A DNA stretch of 64,000 nt. Source: Castellaniella sp041677825. Its GTDB lineage: Bacteria > Pseudomonadota > Gammaproteobacteria > Burkholderiales > Burkholderiaceae_B. The notes beneath the pieces are model-generated. The model saw only the letters and a program-made list of their open reading frames with translations. It was not told where the DNA came from and made no database searches. Positions 1 through 8,573 of this stretch are shown here, in pieces. Location of the stretch: the NCBI RefSeq assembly GCF_041677825.1, contig NZ_JBAYPG010000003.1, positions 96,736 to 160,735 on the forward strand, in the 5' to 3' direction. The number at the start of each line of letters is the position of its first letter. Within the stretch, counting starts at the first letter, position 1. The position numbers were made by a program, and so were the translations under genes.

Positions 1-808
1 AATGCAGGCCGACAGACATCATCCGGGGTCGGGTCGCGCCTTCGGCATAGAGCACATCGAAGGCGTCGCGCAGATAATGGAAGAAATGATCCGCCGTATT
101 GAACCCCTGCGGCGAGGCGAAACGCATGTCATTCGTATCGAGCGTATAGGGCACCATGAGCTGCGGGTGGCGGCGGCCCGCGCCCAGATCCACCTCGACC
201 CAGAACGGCAGGTCATCGGCATAAGAATCTGCATCATAGAGAAACTGCCCGTGTTCGGCCACGATACGCAAGGTGTTCGGGCTGTCGCGCCCGGTATACC
301 AACCGTCCGGATGGCGCCCCAGTACACGGGTGACGACCTCTACGCAGCGCTGGAAGTGCTCGCGCTCCAGAGCTTCGGATACAGACTGGTAATCGATCCA
401 GCGATAGCCATGACAGGCAAGCTCATGACCCAGCTCCACAAAGGCGCGCGCCACTTCCGGGTTGCGCTCGAGGGCCATGCCCACGGCAAATACCGTCAGG
501 GGCAGCTGCCTGCGCTCGAATTCACGCAGAATGCGCCAGACACCGGCCCGTGAACCATATTCGTAGATCGACTCCATGGACAGATGACGCGCCGGGTACG
601 CTGCGGCCCCGATGATTTCCGACAGGAACTGCTCCGAACCCGCATCCCCATGCAGAATGCTGTTCTCGCCCCCTTCTTCGTAATTCACCACGAACTGCAC
701 CGCCACACGCGCCTGCCCGGGCCAGTTGGCCGCTGGGGGATTGCGCCCATGGCCGATCAGGTCACGCGGATAATAGGGGTCGGCAACGGAATCGAAGCGG
801 GTATTCAT
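1..808 (-). CDS. puuE: Allantoinase PuuE, polysaccharide-deacetylase type (3' end outside window)
   Basis: The reverse strand is open from an ATG at 808 to the window edge, giving 269 N-terminal residues starting MNTRFDSVADPYYPRDLIGH. The opening, the segment YEEGGENSILHGD, the motif ELACHGYRWIDY and the string YTGRDSPNT are characteristic of the PuuE/urate-catabolism branch of the polysaccharide deacetylase (NodB-like) family, which opens the allantoin ring to allantoate in the cytoplasm. Family members are about 300-320 aa, so only a short C-terminal piece is missing. The gene runs in the same direction as the GntR regulator upstream and close to uraH and puuD, so it belongs to a urate-to-allantoate module. 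A general deacetylase role is a less likely alternative. Confidence 0.9.
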   Translation of the reverse strand, partial: MNTRFDSVADPYYPRDLIGHGRNPPAANWPGQARVAVQFVVNYEEGGENSILHGDAGSEQFLSEIIGAAAYPARHLSMESIYEYGSRAGVWRILREFERRQLPLTVFAVGMALERNPEVARAFVELGHELACHGYRWIDYQSVSEALEREHFQRCVEVVTRVLGRHPDGWYTGRDSPNTLRIVAEHGQFLYDADSYADDLPFWVEVDLGAGRRHPQLMVPYTLDTNDMRFASPQGFNTADHFFHYLRDAFDVLYAEGATRPRMMSVGLH

Positions 809-840
809 GACGGTTCTCCGGCTGGGCGGCAGGCCCGGTT

Positions 841-1626
841 TCAGCGGCCCGGGCCAAAGGCAGCCCATGGGTCGGCGGTTCTGGGCGGCGCATCATCGAC
901 GCGCTGTTCGCAGTCGAGCAGATGAAGGTGCATCGCGCTGCGCGCCCTGGCGGCATCCCGGGCTTCCAGACTCGCGAGCAGATCCCGATGCTCATGGTAC
1001 GAACAGGTACTGTCTTCGGCCTGATCGCCCAGGGCGATGATGAGCGTCGTGCGCGCACACAGGCTGGCCAGCAGGTCGGACAGTTCCTGGTTGCCCAGCA
1101 GGCGGGCCAATGCCACATGGAAGGCATTGGACAGCCGCAACCAGCTGATCCGGTCGCCCTGCTCGAATGCCTGCTGCTCGCGCTCGACCATGTCGTGCAG
1201 TGGCTGCAGGCGCGCGGGCAGGTCATCGAGTTGCACCAGCTGGTCGATGACCACGCATTCCAGCCAGCGGCGCAGCGTGAACACTTCATGGATCTCTTTT
1301 CGCGAGGCCTGCCACACCGTGGCCCCGCGGTTGGGGGCCAGCGACACGATGCGGTCATGGGCCAGTTCGGCGAGCGCCGCGCGCACGGTGCCACGCGAAC
1401 AGTTGAATATGTCGCACAGGCGGGCCTCGGTCAGGCGGGCACCGGGCAACAGCCGCCGGTCCATGGCGGCATCGAAGATCTCGCGATACACGCGATCCAC
1501 CTCGGCGCGATCCCGCGTGCCTGCGCGGCCACGCAGGCTGGAGGCACGTGGAGCCTGCAGCGCAGCGTCTGCAGGGCGAGGAGGTGAAATCCGAAGCATA
1601 AGGGGACCCGACAGGTGTTCCATCAT
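841..1626 (-). CDS. GntR-family (FadR subfamily) transcriptional regulator, probably of urate catabolism
   Basis: The protein has an N-terminal winged helix-turn-helix (RLTEARLCDIFNCSRGTV then ALAELAHDRIVSL) followed by an all-helical FCD ligand-binding domain with the conserved His-rich positions (FHVALARLL, YHEHRDLL). FadR-type GntR proteins bind small acids and act on nearby operons. It lies between puuE (same strand, 32 bp downstream) and divergent uraH-puuD, which suggests it controls purine degradation; that link is inferred from position. The start is uncertain: an upstream TTG lies inside a palindrome, so the ATG at 1626 is preferred, with further ATGs at 1623 and 1599. No strong ribosome binding site distinguishes them. 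Confidence 0.85.
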   Translation of the reverse strand: MMEHLSGPLMLRISPPRPADAALQAPRASSLRGRAGTRDRAEVDRVYREIFDAAMDRRLLPGARLTEARLCDIFNCSRGTVRAALAELAHDRIVSLAPNRGATVWQASRKEIHEVFTLRRWLECVVIDQLVQLDDLPARLQPLHDMVEREQQAFEQGDRISWLRLSNAFHVALARLLGNQELSDLLASLCARTTLIIALGDQAEDSTCSYHEHRDLLASLEARDAARARSAMHLHLLDCEQRVDDAPPRTADPWAAFGPGR

Positions 1627-1636
1627 GAAGCGAAGA

Positions 1637-1648
1637 ATTGTTGACAAT
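1637..1648. promoter_or_regulatory. Palindromic operator candidate, ATTGT-TG-ACAAT
   Basis: A perfect inverted repeat (two 5-bp arms, 2-bp centre) sits in the gap between the divergent GntR regulator and uraH. It overlaps the predicted -10 and start point of the regulator promoter, the expected place for autorepression. GntR-type operators are short palindromes of this kind, but the binding protein is inferred. Confidence 0.5.
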
Positions 1649-1675
1649 TATTGTGTACCAAGTGAAAATCGTCAA
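1647..1675 (-). promoter_or_regulatory. Predicted sigma-70 promoter of the GntR regulator
   Basis: On the minus strand a TTGACG -35 hexamer (1675-1670) is followed after 17 bp by AATAAT (1652-1647), giving a start point near 1640 and a short leader before the ATG at 1626. The element is embedded in two inverted repeats. Confidence 0.5.
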
Positions 1676-1691
1676 CATCTATTGTCCACGA
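1669..1691. promoter_or_regulatory. Second imperfect dyad in the gntR-uraH gap
   Basis: The 23-bp stretch has the symmetry TCGTnnACAnnnnnTGTnnACGA. It covers the -35 region of the regulator promoter and lies 26 bp before the uraH ATG, so one bound regulator could affect both directions. It resembles the nearby ATTGT/ACAAT palindrome only loosely. Confidence 0.35.
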
Positions 1692-1716
1692 TACGCCTTT
1701 GCCGGCGCCTGTCTTC

Positions 1717-2070
1717 ATGGGAAAGCTCACCACGCATGTACTGGATACTGTCCACGGCGTGCCCGCACAGAATGTCCAGTTGCGCCTGTTCCGTCTCGAG
1801 GGTGGCCAGCACACGCTGTTGTGCAAGACCCGCACCAACCATGACGGCCGCTGTGACGCGCCCCTGCTGGAAGGCGCATCCTTCACCGCAGGCACCTACG
1901 AACTGGTGTTCGAGGCCGGTGACTACTTTGCCGGCAAGGGCTTGATCCTGCCCGAACCGCGCTTTGTCGATCAGGTGGTGCTGCGTTTCGGCGTGGCCCA
2001 TCCCGAGCAGAACTATCACGTGCCTCTGGTCGTCACCCCCTGGACCTGGTCCACATACCGCGGCAGCTGA
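1717..2070 (+). CDS. uraH: 5-hydroxyisourate hydrolase (transthyretin-like)
   Basis: This 117-aa cytosolic enzyme hydrolyses 5-hydroxyisourate, the unstable product of urate oxidation, to OHCU. The family hallmarks are all visible: LTTHVLDT with His7 at the start, NHDGRC with Arg45, NYHVPL with His101 and the C-terminal tetrapeptide YRGS. Length matches the usual 110-120 aa. I chose the ATG at 1717 because family proteins begin just before LTTHVLD; an in-frame TTG at 1699 would add six residues. It is followed 39 bp later by puuD, which makes its substrate. The OHCU decarboxylase that would come next (UraD) is not in the window. Confidence 0.93.
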   Translation: MGKLTTHVLDTVHGVPAQNVQLRLFRLEGGQHTLLCKTRTNHDGRCDAPLLEGASFTAGTYELVFEAGDYFAGKGLILPEPRFVDQVVLRFGVAHPEQNYHVPLVVTPWTWSTYRGS

Positions 2071-2109
2071 ACCTTGCCCGGCTGCTCCGGGCCATCGGGA
2101 GACAGATTC

Positions 2110-3330
2110 ATGGGGAGCTTTTTTCTCGAATACGGCAACCTGCTGCTGCGTTGGCTGCACGTGATCGCCGCCATCGCCTGGATCGGCGAATCCATTTATT
2201 TCGTGATGCTCGACCTGAGCCTGCGCCCGCCCAAGTCCGCCCTGGGCCAGCAGACAGGCGCCCATGGCGAACTGTGGGCGGTACACGGCGGCGGCTTCTA
2301 CCACAACCAGAAGTACCTGACCAACCCGCCCGAACTGCCCGATGACCTGCACTGGGCCTTCTGGAAGGCATATACCACCTGGCTCTCGGGCTTCGGGCTG
2401 TTCACGTTGCTGTACCTGCTGCGCGCCGACATCTATCTGATCAATCCGGCCAGCCCCTGGGAGTGGGCCCGCAACATGAACGGCACCGAGGCCGGGCTGC
2501 TCGCCGTACTGTTCCTGATCGTCGGCTACAACGTGTACTCGCGCCTGTGCCGCATCATCAGCCCGAGCGTGAATCACGATGGCTGGCTGAGCCTGGCCGT
2601 CGGCGTCATGATGATCATCGTCGCCTGGCTCAGCGTACAGATCTTTCCCGGCCGGGCCGCCTTCCTGATCACCGGCGCCCTGATGGCCACCTGCATGTCG
2701 GCCAACGTGTTCTTCTGGGTGATCCCCGGGCAGCGGCGCATGGTCAAGGCGCTGAAAGCGGGCGAAACACCCAACCCGCTCGACGGTGCGTGGGGCAAGC
2801 AGCGCTCGGTGCACAACACCTACTTCACCCTGCCGGTCATCTTCCTGATGCTCAGCAACCATTATTCGTTCACCTACACGAACGAATACGCCTGGGTCAT
2901 CATGGCCCTGTTCATCTTTGCGGGCGCCCTCATCCGGCAATACTTCGTCCTGCGCCACACTGGCCGCAATGACCTGCGCTTTCCGCTGGCCGGCATTGTG
3001 CTGCTGGCGGTGATCGGCTGGCTGGCGGCACCGTCTTCAGACGCTGGCGCCCTGGCCATGGGCGATCCGGGCGCCGAGCGGGTCACCGCCACCCGCGTGC
3101 ACGACATCGTTCAGGCGCGCTGCACCGAATGCCATTCCGCCAGGCCCACGCAGCCGGGTTTCGCGGCGGCCCCGGCCGGAGTCCTGCTGGATACCAAAGA
3201 CCAGCTCATGCAACACGCCGGGCAGGTCAAGGATGTGGTTGCCAGCAACTACATGCCGTTGGCCAATCTGACACAGATGACGCCCGCAGAGCGCGCCCTG
3301 ATTGCCCGCTGGAGCGGCCAGCCCGAATAG
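2110..3330 (+). CDS. puuD: Membrane urate hydroxylase PuuD with C-terminal cytochrome c domain
   Basis: The 406-aa protein combines a polytopic membrane part (about eight hydrophobic segments, starting LLLRWLHVIAAIAWIGESIY) with a C-terminal cytochrome c domain carrying a single CTECH haem-binding motif at residues 338-342 and a later Met-rich loop (NYMPLANL). This architecture is that of PuuD, the bacterial urate oxidase that passes electrons to the respiratory chain rather than making peroxide. The ATG at 2110 is preceded by GGGAGA at a suitable distance; an upstream in-frame TTG is unlikely. With uraH and puuE it forms a urate to allantoate route. Confidence 0.93.
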   Translation: MGSFFLEYGNLLLRWLHVIAAIAWIGESIYFVMLDLSLRPPKSALGQQTGAHGELWAVHGGGFYHNQKYLTNPPELPDDLHWAFWKAYTTWLSGFGLFTLLYLLRADIYLINPASPWEWARNMNGTEAGLLAVLFLIVGYNVYSRLCRIISPSVNHDGWLSLAVGVMMIIVAWLSVQIFPGRAAFLITGALMATCMSANVFFWVIPGQRRMVKALKAGETPNPLDGAWGKQRSVHNTYFTLPVIFLMLSNHYSFTYTNEYAWVIMALFIFAGALIRQYFVLRHTGRNDLRFPLAGIVLLAVIGWLAAPSSDAGALAMGDPGAERVTATRVHDIVQARCTECHSARPTQPGFAAAPAGVLLDTKDQLMQHAGQVKDVVASNYMPLANLTQMTPAERALIARWSGQPE

Positions 3331-3390
3331 GCCCGGGTACGCCACCACCCACCCTGCCGAATCAGGCCCTGGGCAGGCCCGGCCAACGCA

Positions 3391-3407
3391 GCCTGCCGGG
3401 GGCAGGC
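3391..3407. terminator. Hairpin in the convergent puuD/pilV gap
   Basis: GCCTGCC-GGG-GGCAGGC forms a 7-bp GC stem, and an overlapping alternative pairing with GGCAGGC at 3372 is possible. There is no T-tract, so it may be a weak or Rho-assisted stop for either gene. Confidence 0.35.
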
Positions 3408-3412
3408 CTGGC

Positions 3413-4552
3413 TCAACGCGCCACGCAGATGTAGCCCAGGGTCAAGCCTTCGCTGCTCATCGCCGCGCCCGATTCGGATACGCGCACCATCAGATAGGCC
3501 GCTGGGCAGGTGCACGTACCCGTCACCGGGTTGGCGGTCGACACGCCCGCTGCATCGACACACCCGCGCCGGTTGTTGGTCAGGTAACCCCCTCCATCGG
3601 GCCGCAGGAGCGCGCGCCACAGGCCGCCGCGGCACTCCATCAGGCCCGGACCGGAGCGCGATCGCCCCAGGGCCCCATCTGCGGCGCAGGCCTGCCCTTC
3701 GGCCCAGAGGTTCTCCAGCACCAGGCCATCGGCCGCAACCAGGTGCGAGCCGCTGCGCATGCGCCCCTGAACAGTGGCATCACCCTGGAAATCCGGATCC
3801 CGGACATCGCCGACCCGGAGGAAATCGGCATGATCGAAGCCCGGTTCGGGTGGCTGCGGATCACCAGGCCCCTCGGGCGGCAGGACATCTGGCGGCTCCC
3901 CACCAGGGGCGGCGAGGTCTACCCAGGTCGCCAGCAATGCCACCGTTCCCTGCGTGACCTCGCTGCCCCACGAAGCAGGCACAGGCCAGCGCACACCGGA
4001 ACCGGACAGGACGACGGGCTGTGCGGACCAGGACACCAGGCCATGCCCCTGTGCCGCCACCAGCCATTCAGCGATCAGAGCCTCATCCACCTGGCCGGAA
4101 CGCGTGAGCAATGGGGCCTGCACATGCACCAGGCCCTGGACAGGGCATGGCACCTGCGTACAGCCGGCGGCTGGCACCACGCGCAGGGTCAATTGCTGCC
4201 CCATTGGACCAATGGCCTGCCACGAAGCCGGCAGCAAGCCCACCGCCTGCAGTTCGGACCACCGCGGGCTGGACCAGGCCGCGAAGCCCCGGGCTGCCAG
4301 CGCATTGTCGGCCGGCAGCCGGGCCAGTTCGGGCCCGTGCCGGGCCAGGTACGCCGAAGCCGCAGCATGTGCCGTCAGCATCCAGGTGGCCAGCGAGCGC
4401 GCCTGCAGATCACGACTGCGGCGCGCCCATTCATGCCCGCCCCAGACGGCCAGGGCCAGCGTGATGGCCGTGACCAGCATGAGTTCGAACAACAGCGAGC
4501 CCACCTGGGACCTGCGCTCAGGTGACATGGAATTCGAACTGATTGACATCAC
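3413..4552 (-). CDS. pilV: Type IVb pilus minor pilin / shufflon-type tip protein PilV
   Basis: The N-terminus has a short basic leader and a prepilin-like helix (VGSLLFELMLVTAITLALAV), followed by a roughly 350-residue periplasmic/extracellular part. The C-terminal part, with AEGQACAADGALGRSRSGPG and LMECRGGLWRA, matches the region conserved before the variable tip in PilV of IncI1 plasmids. PilV sits at the pilus tip and chooses recipient cells or surfaces. It closes the operon and overlaps the end of pilS. The start is uncertain (ATG at 4552 or 4531; neither has a good ribosome site). No second, inverted C-terminal cassette or recombinase lies nearby, so the tip appears fixed. Confidence 0.8.
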   Translation of the reverse strand: MMSISSNSMSPERRSQVGSLLFELMLVTAITLALAVWGGHEWARRSRDLQARSLATWMLTAHAAASAYLARHGPELARLPADNALAARGFAAWSSPRWSELQAVGLLPASWQAIGPMGQQLTLRVVPAAGCTQVPCPVQGLVHVQAPLLTRSGQVDEALIAEWLVAAQGHGLVSWSAQPVVLSGSGVRWPVPASWGSEVTQGTVALLATWVDLAAPGGEPPDVLPPEGPGDPQPPEPGFDHADFLRVGDVRDPDFQGDATVQGRMRSGSHLVAADGLVLENLWAEGQACAADGALGRSRSGPGLMECRGGLWRALLRPDGGGYLTNNRRGCVDAAGVSTANPVTGTCTCPAAYLMVRVSESGAAMSSEGLTLGYICVAR

Positions 4553-5132
4553 CTTTGGCACAGGCGGCTTCGGTCGCCAGCGCACTGTAGGGTGCCGTGG
4601 CGCTCTTGACCGTGGCCCCGGCCCCCTCGCCCGAGCCCACCGTGATGCTGTCGGCAAGGCGCTGCAATACCGAGGCGATCGACGGGCACGCGGCATGATT
4701 GACCTTCTTGAGCCGCAGTACAAAGCCCTTGCCCGAATCCTCGGACGCGACTTCGACTGTGCCGTCACTGCCCAGCCCGTGCAGGACGGTGTTGGCCGCT
4801 GTTTTGGTGAGCACAGAAGAATCGATCACCTGGGCGGCCAGATTGCCGACCCCGATGCCCTGATAGGGCGCACCCGATGATGTCCCCGCATTGATGCGCA
4901 TGTGCACGATGAAGCGCGCGAGTTCCTGGCCCACCTTGGGCACCTTGTTCTCGAGCACATAGTTGCCGATGGCCGGGATCCCCACGACCGCGATCAGCAG
5001 GATGATGGCCGTGACGATCGAGACCTCGATCAGGGAGAAGCCGGCCTGCCGCGAGCGTCGTCTGAGCGGTACCGCGACCAGACGGGAATCGGTGCCTGCC
5101 CTTGCAGCCTGCACCCGGGATTGGCTGTGCAT
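4518..5132 (-). CDS. pilS: Type IVb major prepilin PilS
   Basis: A long basic leader ends in QAG, followed by FSLIEVSIVTAIILLIAVVG: cleavage after Gly with Glu at +5 and a hydrophobic helix is the type IV prepilin signature. The long leader (about 31 residues) and the 204-aa size fit the IVb class. Two cysteines in the C-terminal half (ACPS and EAACAK) can form the pilin disulfide. The ATG at 5132 has GGAG five bases upstream. It lies 56 bp after pilR and overlaps pilV. It needs a prepilin peptidase, and none is encoded in this operon. Confidence 0.9.
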   Translation of the reverse strand: MHSQSRVQAARAGTDSRLVAVPLRRRSRQAGFSLIEVSIVTAIILLIAVVGIPAIGNYVLENKVPKVGQELARFIVHMRINAGTSSGAPYQGIGVGNLAAQVIDSSVLTKTAANTVLHGLGSDGTVEVASEDSGKGFVLRLKKVNHAACPSIASVLQRLADSITVGSGEGAGATVKSATAPYSALATEAACAKGDVNQFEFHVT

Positions 5133-5188
5133 ATGATCTCCTTTGCCGCAACCGCGGCGTCAGTACAGCGTCGGTTTGAATCAGCCGC

Positions 5189-6337
5189 TCAGGCGACCGC
5201 GTGAAACATCATCCAGCCCCGCCGAAGCTCGTCTATTACGGCGTAATGCCACAGACCCAGGCCCATGACCACAGCGACGCCGGCCAGCAGTATGGCCCAG
5301 CGCAGCATCTGGGCCTGGGCCCGCATGCGCTGCAGCCAGCGCCCCGCCATCCGCTCGTGCACCACCTGCAGGCCCTGCTGCAGACCCTGCGCAGCGACCA
5401 TGTCTTCGAAATACCAGTACAGATCGGGATCCAGCAGACCGGTATCGAATGCCGCTGCACTGGTCAGGCCCTGATCGATACGCCACACCATCTCGCGCAG
5501 GTGGCGGGCCAGCCACGGACTGGCCTCTTCGAGAAAAACCACGATGACAGGGCGCAACTGGCTGGATTGGCCGGACTCGGGCACGAGCAGGATGGCCACC
5601 AGGGCCAGGAAACGCATGGCCTGAACCTGCCGATAGAGCTTCCAGGGCCCGTGACGGTCGAGCCGTACCCGCCATGGGCCATGGGTGCGCGGCATGGCGT
5701 GCCAGGCAGCGACCAGGAGTGCAAAAGCCACTGGGCAGAGCAGGAAACCCCAACGACGCAAGGTCTGCGCAAGAGCAAACAGTGCCCGGCTCCAGTCACC
5801 CAGGTAGGCGGGCGGCAAACCACTGAACGCCTGTTGCAGGGACGGCACCGTCCACCAGGCCATGGCGGGCAACAGGGCCGACAGCAGCAGCAGCGCGAGG
5901 GCCGCCACGGCCAGGGTTTCCCAGAGCAGATCACGTGCCTGCCCCAGCAAGGCCAGATGCCTGGCAAGCGCGGCAAACGCAGCCAGCAAACGGGCATTGC
6001 CATGCGCCTGTACGGTACGGATCAGGGCCAGTTCGTCACGCGGGAAGCAGCCCAGCCAGGTGGCATGCAGATCGCCACCACCCGCCTCGCAGCGACGCGC
6101 CCAGAGCACCGACAAGCGGCCGCGCACGGTGTTCGCACCGTGGCGCTGGGCATCACGATCGAACAGTTCGCGAATGGTCAGGCGACCCTGGGAACCCCGC
6201 AGCACCGCCTGGAGATAGTCGTAATAGTCAGCCCGACGCGCTGCGAATCGCCAGGCATCCAGGCCCGAGAGGCCACCGGCCAGCAGACTGGATCCTGCAC
6301 GTGCCCACCGCGGGCCATGCCCGCGGGTCGAGCTCAT
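5189..6337 (-). CDS. pilR: Type IVb pilus inner-membrane platform protein PilR (GspF/TadC-like)
   Basis: The 382-aa protein has the GspF/PilC-type layout: two cytoplasmic helical domains and three hydrophobic segments (around AVAALALLLLSALLPAMAWW, LLCPVAFALLVAAW and a C-terminal AILLAGVAVVMGLGLW). Platform proteins couple the assembly ATPase to pilin addition. The start is fixed by an ATGA overlap with the end of pilQ. The sequence is divergent from better-known GspF proteins, so the identification relies partly on its place between the ATPase and the pilin gene. Confidence 0.83.
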   Translation of the reverse strand: MSSTRGHGPRWARAGSSLLAGGLSGLDAWRFAARRADYYDYLQAVLRGSQGRLTIRELFDRDAQRHGANTVRGRLSVLWARRCEAGGGDLHATWLGCFPRDELALIRTVQAHGNARLLAAFAALARHLALLGQARDLLWETLAVAALALLLLSALLPAMAWWTVPSLQQAFSGLPPAYLGDWSRALFALAQTLRRWGFLLCPVAFALLVAAWHAMPRTHGPWRVRLDRHGPWKLYRQVQAMRFLALVAILLVPESGQSSQLRPVIVVFLEEASPWLARHLREMVWRIDQGLTSAAAFDTGLLDPDLYWYFEDMVAAQGLQQGLQVVHERMAGRWLQRMRAQAQMLRWAILLAGVAVVMGLGLWHYAVIDELRRGWMMFHAVA

Positions 6338-8019
6338 GGTGCCCCCGTGGCGCACGGCAGCCCCAGCCGCAGCATCATGGTCTCGAAGGCCATGAAGCGC
6401 GGCTCCACATCGCGCGGATCGACACCGCCCTGGGCCACCTTCTGCATGGCATGGGCCATGGCGCTGCAGACGCGGTGCGGTACGTGCGCGACGCCATCGC
6501 CCGGGTCGGCGGACGCCAGGCCCGGCTCGAGGAATTCGGCCGCAACGGTACGCCCTGAATACCCGTAGAGTTCGGGCAGGGCCCCGGCCCGGCAGGTTGC
6601 ACAGCCTTGTGGATTGCGCAAGCGGATACCCGCCATATCGAGGGCCCACAGCCGCTGCACCCAGCCCAGCCACTGCTGCCAATAGGCAGCTGATGGCCCC
6701 CGAAGCTGCTGGCGCACCAATTCGGGCACGCTCAGGGGCCGCGCGCAGGCAGCGCACAGCTGCGGCAACAGAACCTGGTGCACCATGAGCTTGAGCATGC
6801 CCGGCGCAAGCAGGAAGTCGCGCGGAATGGCGATGAAGTCGGACGCCAGCCGGTCAATGATGGTCTGGGCGCAGGACGCATGTACCGTGGTATACAGATT
6901 GACGCCCGAACCCACCAGATCCATGAAGGCACGCGCACTGTCCTTGTCGCGGATTTCACCGAGCAGCACGTCGGTCATGGCCGAGCGCTTCAGCGTGCGC
7001 AGCTTGGCGGCGTACTGTTCGCGTGCGTCCTGGTCGAGATTGCGGCCCAGGCTGTTCTGTACCGCGCCCCGTATGCGGTATTCGACGGGCTCTTCGAGCG
7101 TGATGATCTTGCGGTCCTCGGGCAGGCGCCGGATCAGGGTGGCCAGGGTGGTGGACTTGCCTGAACCCACAGCCCCAGCCAGGATCACAGCCCCCCCTTC
7201 GGATCGCATCACCCGATCGAAGCACGCAATCTGGTCGGCCCTGTAGCCCAGCGAAGCCAGGCTGACCACCTGGTCGGCGGCATCGCGGGCCAAAAAGCGC
7301 AGGCAAACGCTTGGGCCCCGTTCGGCCGCCAGCGAAGCCCAGCGCAACACATAGCTGCAGCCATCGACCTGACGCACCAGCATCCCCTGCTGCTCGCGCA
7401 ATGGATCGAAGACCGCCCCATTGCCGCCCTGGATATCCATCCAGGCCACCGACAACACGTCGAGCAGCAAAGCCGTAGGCAACTGGCGAAACGGTTCGGG
7501 TGCCACGTAACGCCCCATCACGGTATAGCGCACTTCGGATTCTTCGGCATCCTTGAGGATGTTCAGATGCAGGTCAGTGGCCTGATGCCGCACCCCCCAT
7601 TCCACCAGGTCCTGGAACACGCCGGCCAACGCCGTAGGGGTCCGCTCGCTGCCAGCCACAGGGGCCATGCGCTGCAGGCCCTTGCGCGCCAGCGCAAGCA
7701 GCAGGGGAGCGGGAAGAATGAAACGGGAGGGCTCGGACAGACGGCATCCGCGACTGACCAGACTGCGCTCGAGCGCATCGGCCTGATCACTGCCTACGTG
7801 ATCGGGATGCGCCAGAATGGTCACTGTATCGTCATCGCGCTCGACCGGACAGAGGCGCTCGGCCAGTTGCTCGACACCATGTTCGCGATGCAGCAACCGC
7901 CGGATGGCCGGACGCAATGCGGCGAGATCGGCAGCATGAGCCACCGTACCCGCGCGCGCCGGATCGAATGGCCGCTGGTTTTCCGAAAGGAACAGGGCAA
8001 GGGCAGGCCAGGCTTTCAT
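6334..8019 (-). CDS. pilQ: Type IVb pilus assembly ATPase PilQ (GspE family)
   Basis: This 561-aa protein carries the GspE secretion-ATPase core: Walker A GAVGSGKST near residue 282, the Asp box region TLEEPVEYRIRG, Walker B LLGEIRD and the His-box TTVHAS. A C-terminal zinc-binding arrangement of paired cysteines (LCAACARP and GCATCRAG) is also visible. It powers pilin polymerisation at the inner membrane. The name follows the IncI1 plasmid nomenclature; it is not the secretin that is called PilQ in Pseudomonas. Start and stop overlap its neighbours pilP and pilR by 4 bp each, showing tight translational coupling. Confidence 0.92.
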   Translation of the reverse strand: MKAWPALALFLSENQRPFDPARAGTVAHAADLAALRPAIRRLLHREHGVEQLAERLCPVERDDDTVTILAHPDHVGSDQADALERSLVSRGCRLSEPSRFILPAPLLLALARKGLQRMAPVAGSERTPTALAGVFQDLVEWGVRHQATDLHLNILKDAEESEVRYTVMGRYVAPEPFRQLPTALLLDVLSVAWMDIQGGNGAVFDPLREQQGMLVRQVDGCSYVLRWASLAAERGPSVCLRFLARDAADQVVSLASLGYRADQIACFDRVMRSEGGAVILAGAVGSGKSTTLATLIRRLPEDRKIITLEEPVEYRIRGAVQNSLGRNLDQDAREQYAAKLRTLKRSAMTDVLLGEIRDKDSARAFMDLVGSGVNLYTTVHASCAQTIIDRLASDFIAIPRDFLLAPGMLKLMVHQVLLPQLCAACARPLSVPELVRQQLRGPSAAYWQQWLGWVQRLWALDMAGIRLRNPQGCATCRAGALPELYGYSGRTVAAEFLEPGLASADPGDGVAHVPHRVCSAMAHAMQKVAQGGVDPRDVEPRFMAFETMMLRLGLPCATGAP

Positions 8020-8573
8020 GGCTGCCCCCAACCCAGAAGCATCCTGAGACACAGCGAATGCCGATCCGTGCCGCGCTCGAGTTGCACACAGGCGCCATTC
8101 ATGTCCCGCAGCCGAAACACCCCGGAATCGCCAAAATGACCCGCAGGCCACGCCTGCCCGCGAACATACAGATAGGCACGCCGATCGACGTGGACTTCAG
8201 CCAGCAAGGCCGAACCCACCCCATACAGCGCAACCAGCCGCGGTTCATCGATGGCACCGGGGCTGGCACCCGATGCAGCGGCGACACCGGAGCCCGGACG
8301 TGGACGGTCCATGGCCTCGCGCAGATCGTCCTGCATCAGTTCGTGCACGGACTGCATCTCCCAGGACCGTATGGCCTGCCCCGCACCCGCATCGGCTGGC
8401 GGCACACCGGAGGGTGTCGAGTCATTCGAGCCTGCCTCATCGACCTGCTGCCCAACATTCGCAACCGAAGACGCAACGCGAGCGGCATGGCCAGCCGTCT
8501 GGGCGTGGGCGGGCAGCGGCGAGCAGCACAACGCCAAAAGGCTGCCCAGCAGGTATTCACGAGCCATTTTCAT
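8016..8573 (-). CDS. pilP: Type IVb pilus biogenesis protein PilP
   Basis: The 185-aa product starts with a signal peptide (YLLGSLLALCCSPLPAHA, cleavage after AHA), followed by a low-complexity linker and a small folded C-terminal domain with two cysteines (GACVQL, SLCLRM). PilP of IncI-type systems is a periplasmic protein that connects the inner-membrane PilO to the secretin. The assignment comes mainly from its size, export signal and position between pilO (17-bp overlap) and pilQ (4-bp overlap). Confidence 0.75.
   Translation of the reverse strand: MKMAREYLLGSLLALCCSPLPAHAQTAGHAARVASSVANVGQQVDEAGSNDSTPSGVPPADAGAGQAIRSWEMQSVHELMQDDLREAMDRPRPGSGVAAASGASPGAIDEPRLVALYGVGSALLAEVHVDRRAYLYVRGQAWPAGHFGDSGVFRLRDMNGACVQLERGTDRHSLCLRMLLGWGQP

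Noticed and set aside
1672..2958. Long open frame on the minus strand opposite uraH and puuD (428 codons)
   Set aside because: It lies fully antisense to two well-identified genes, has no family character, and arises from the high-GC codon bias.
3302..6568. Several long plus-strand open frames opposite the pil operon
   Set aside because: They mirror pilV, pilS and pilR; their translations are rich in Gln, His and Gly with no recognisable domain, while the minus-strand genes have clear motifs and coupled starts.
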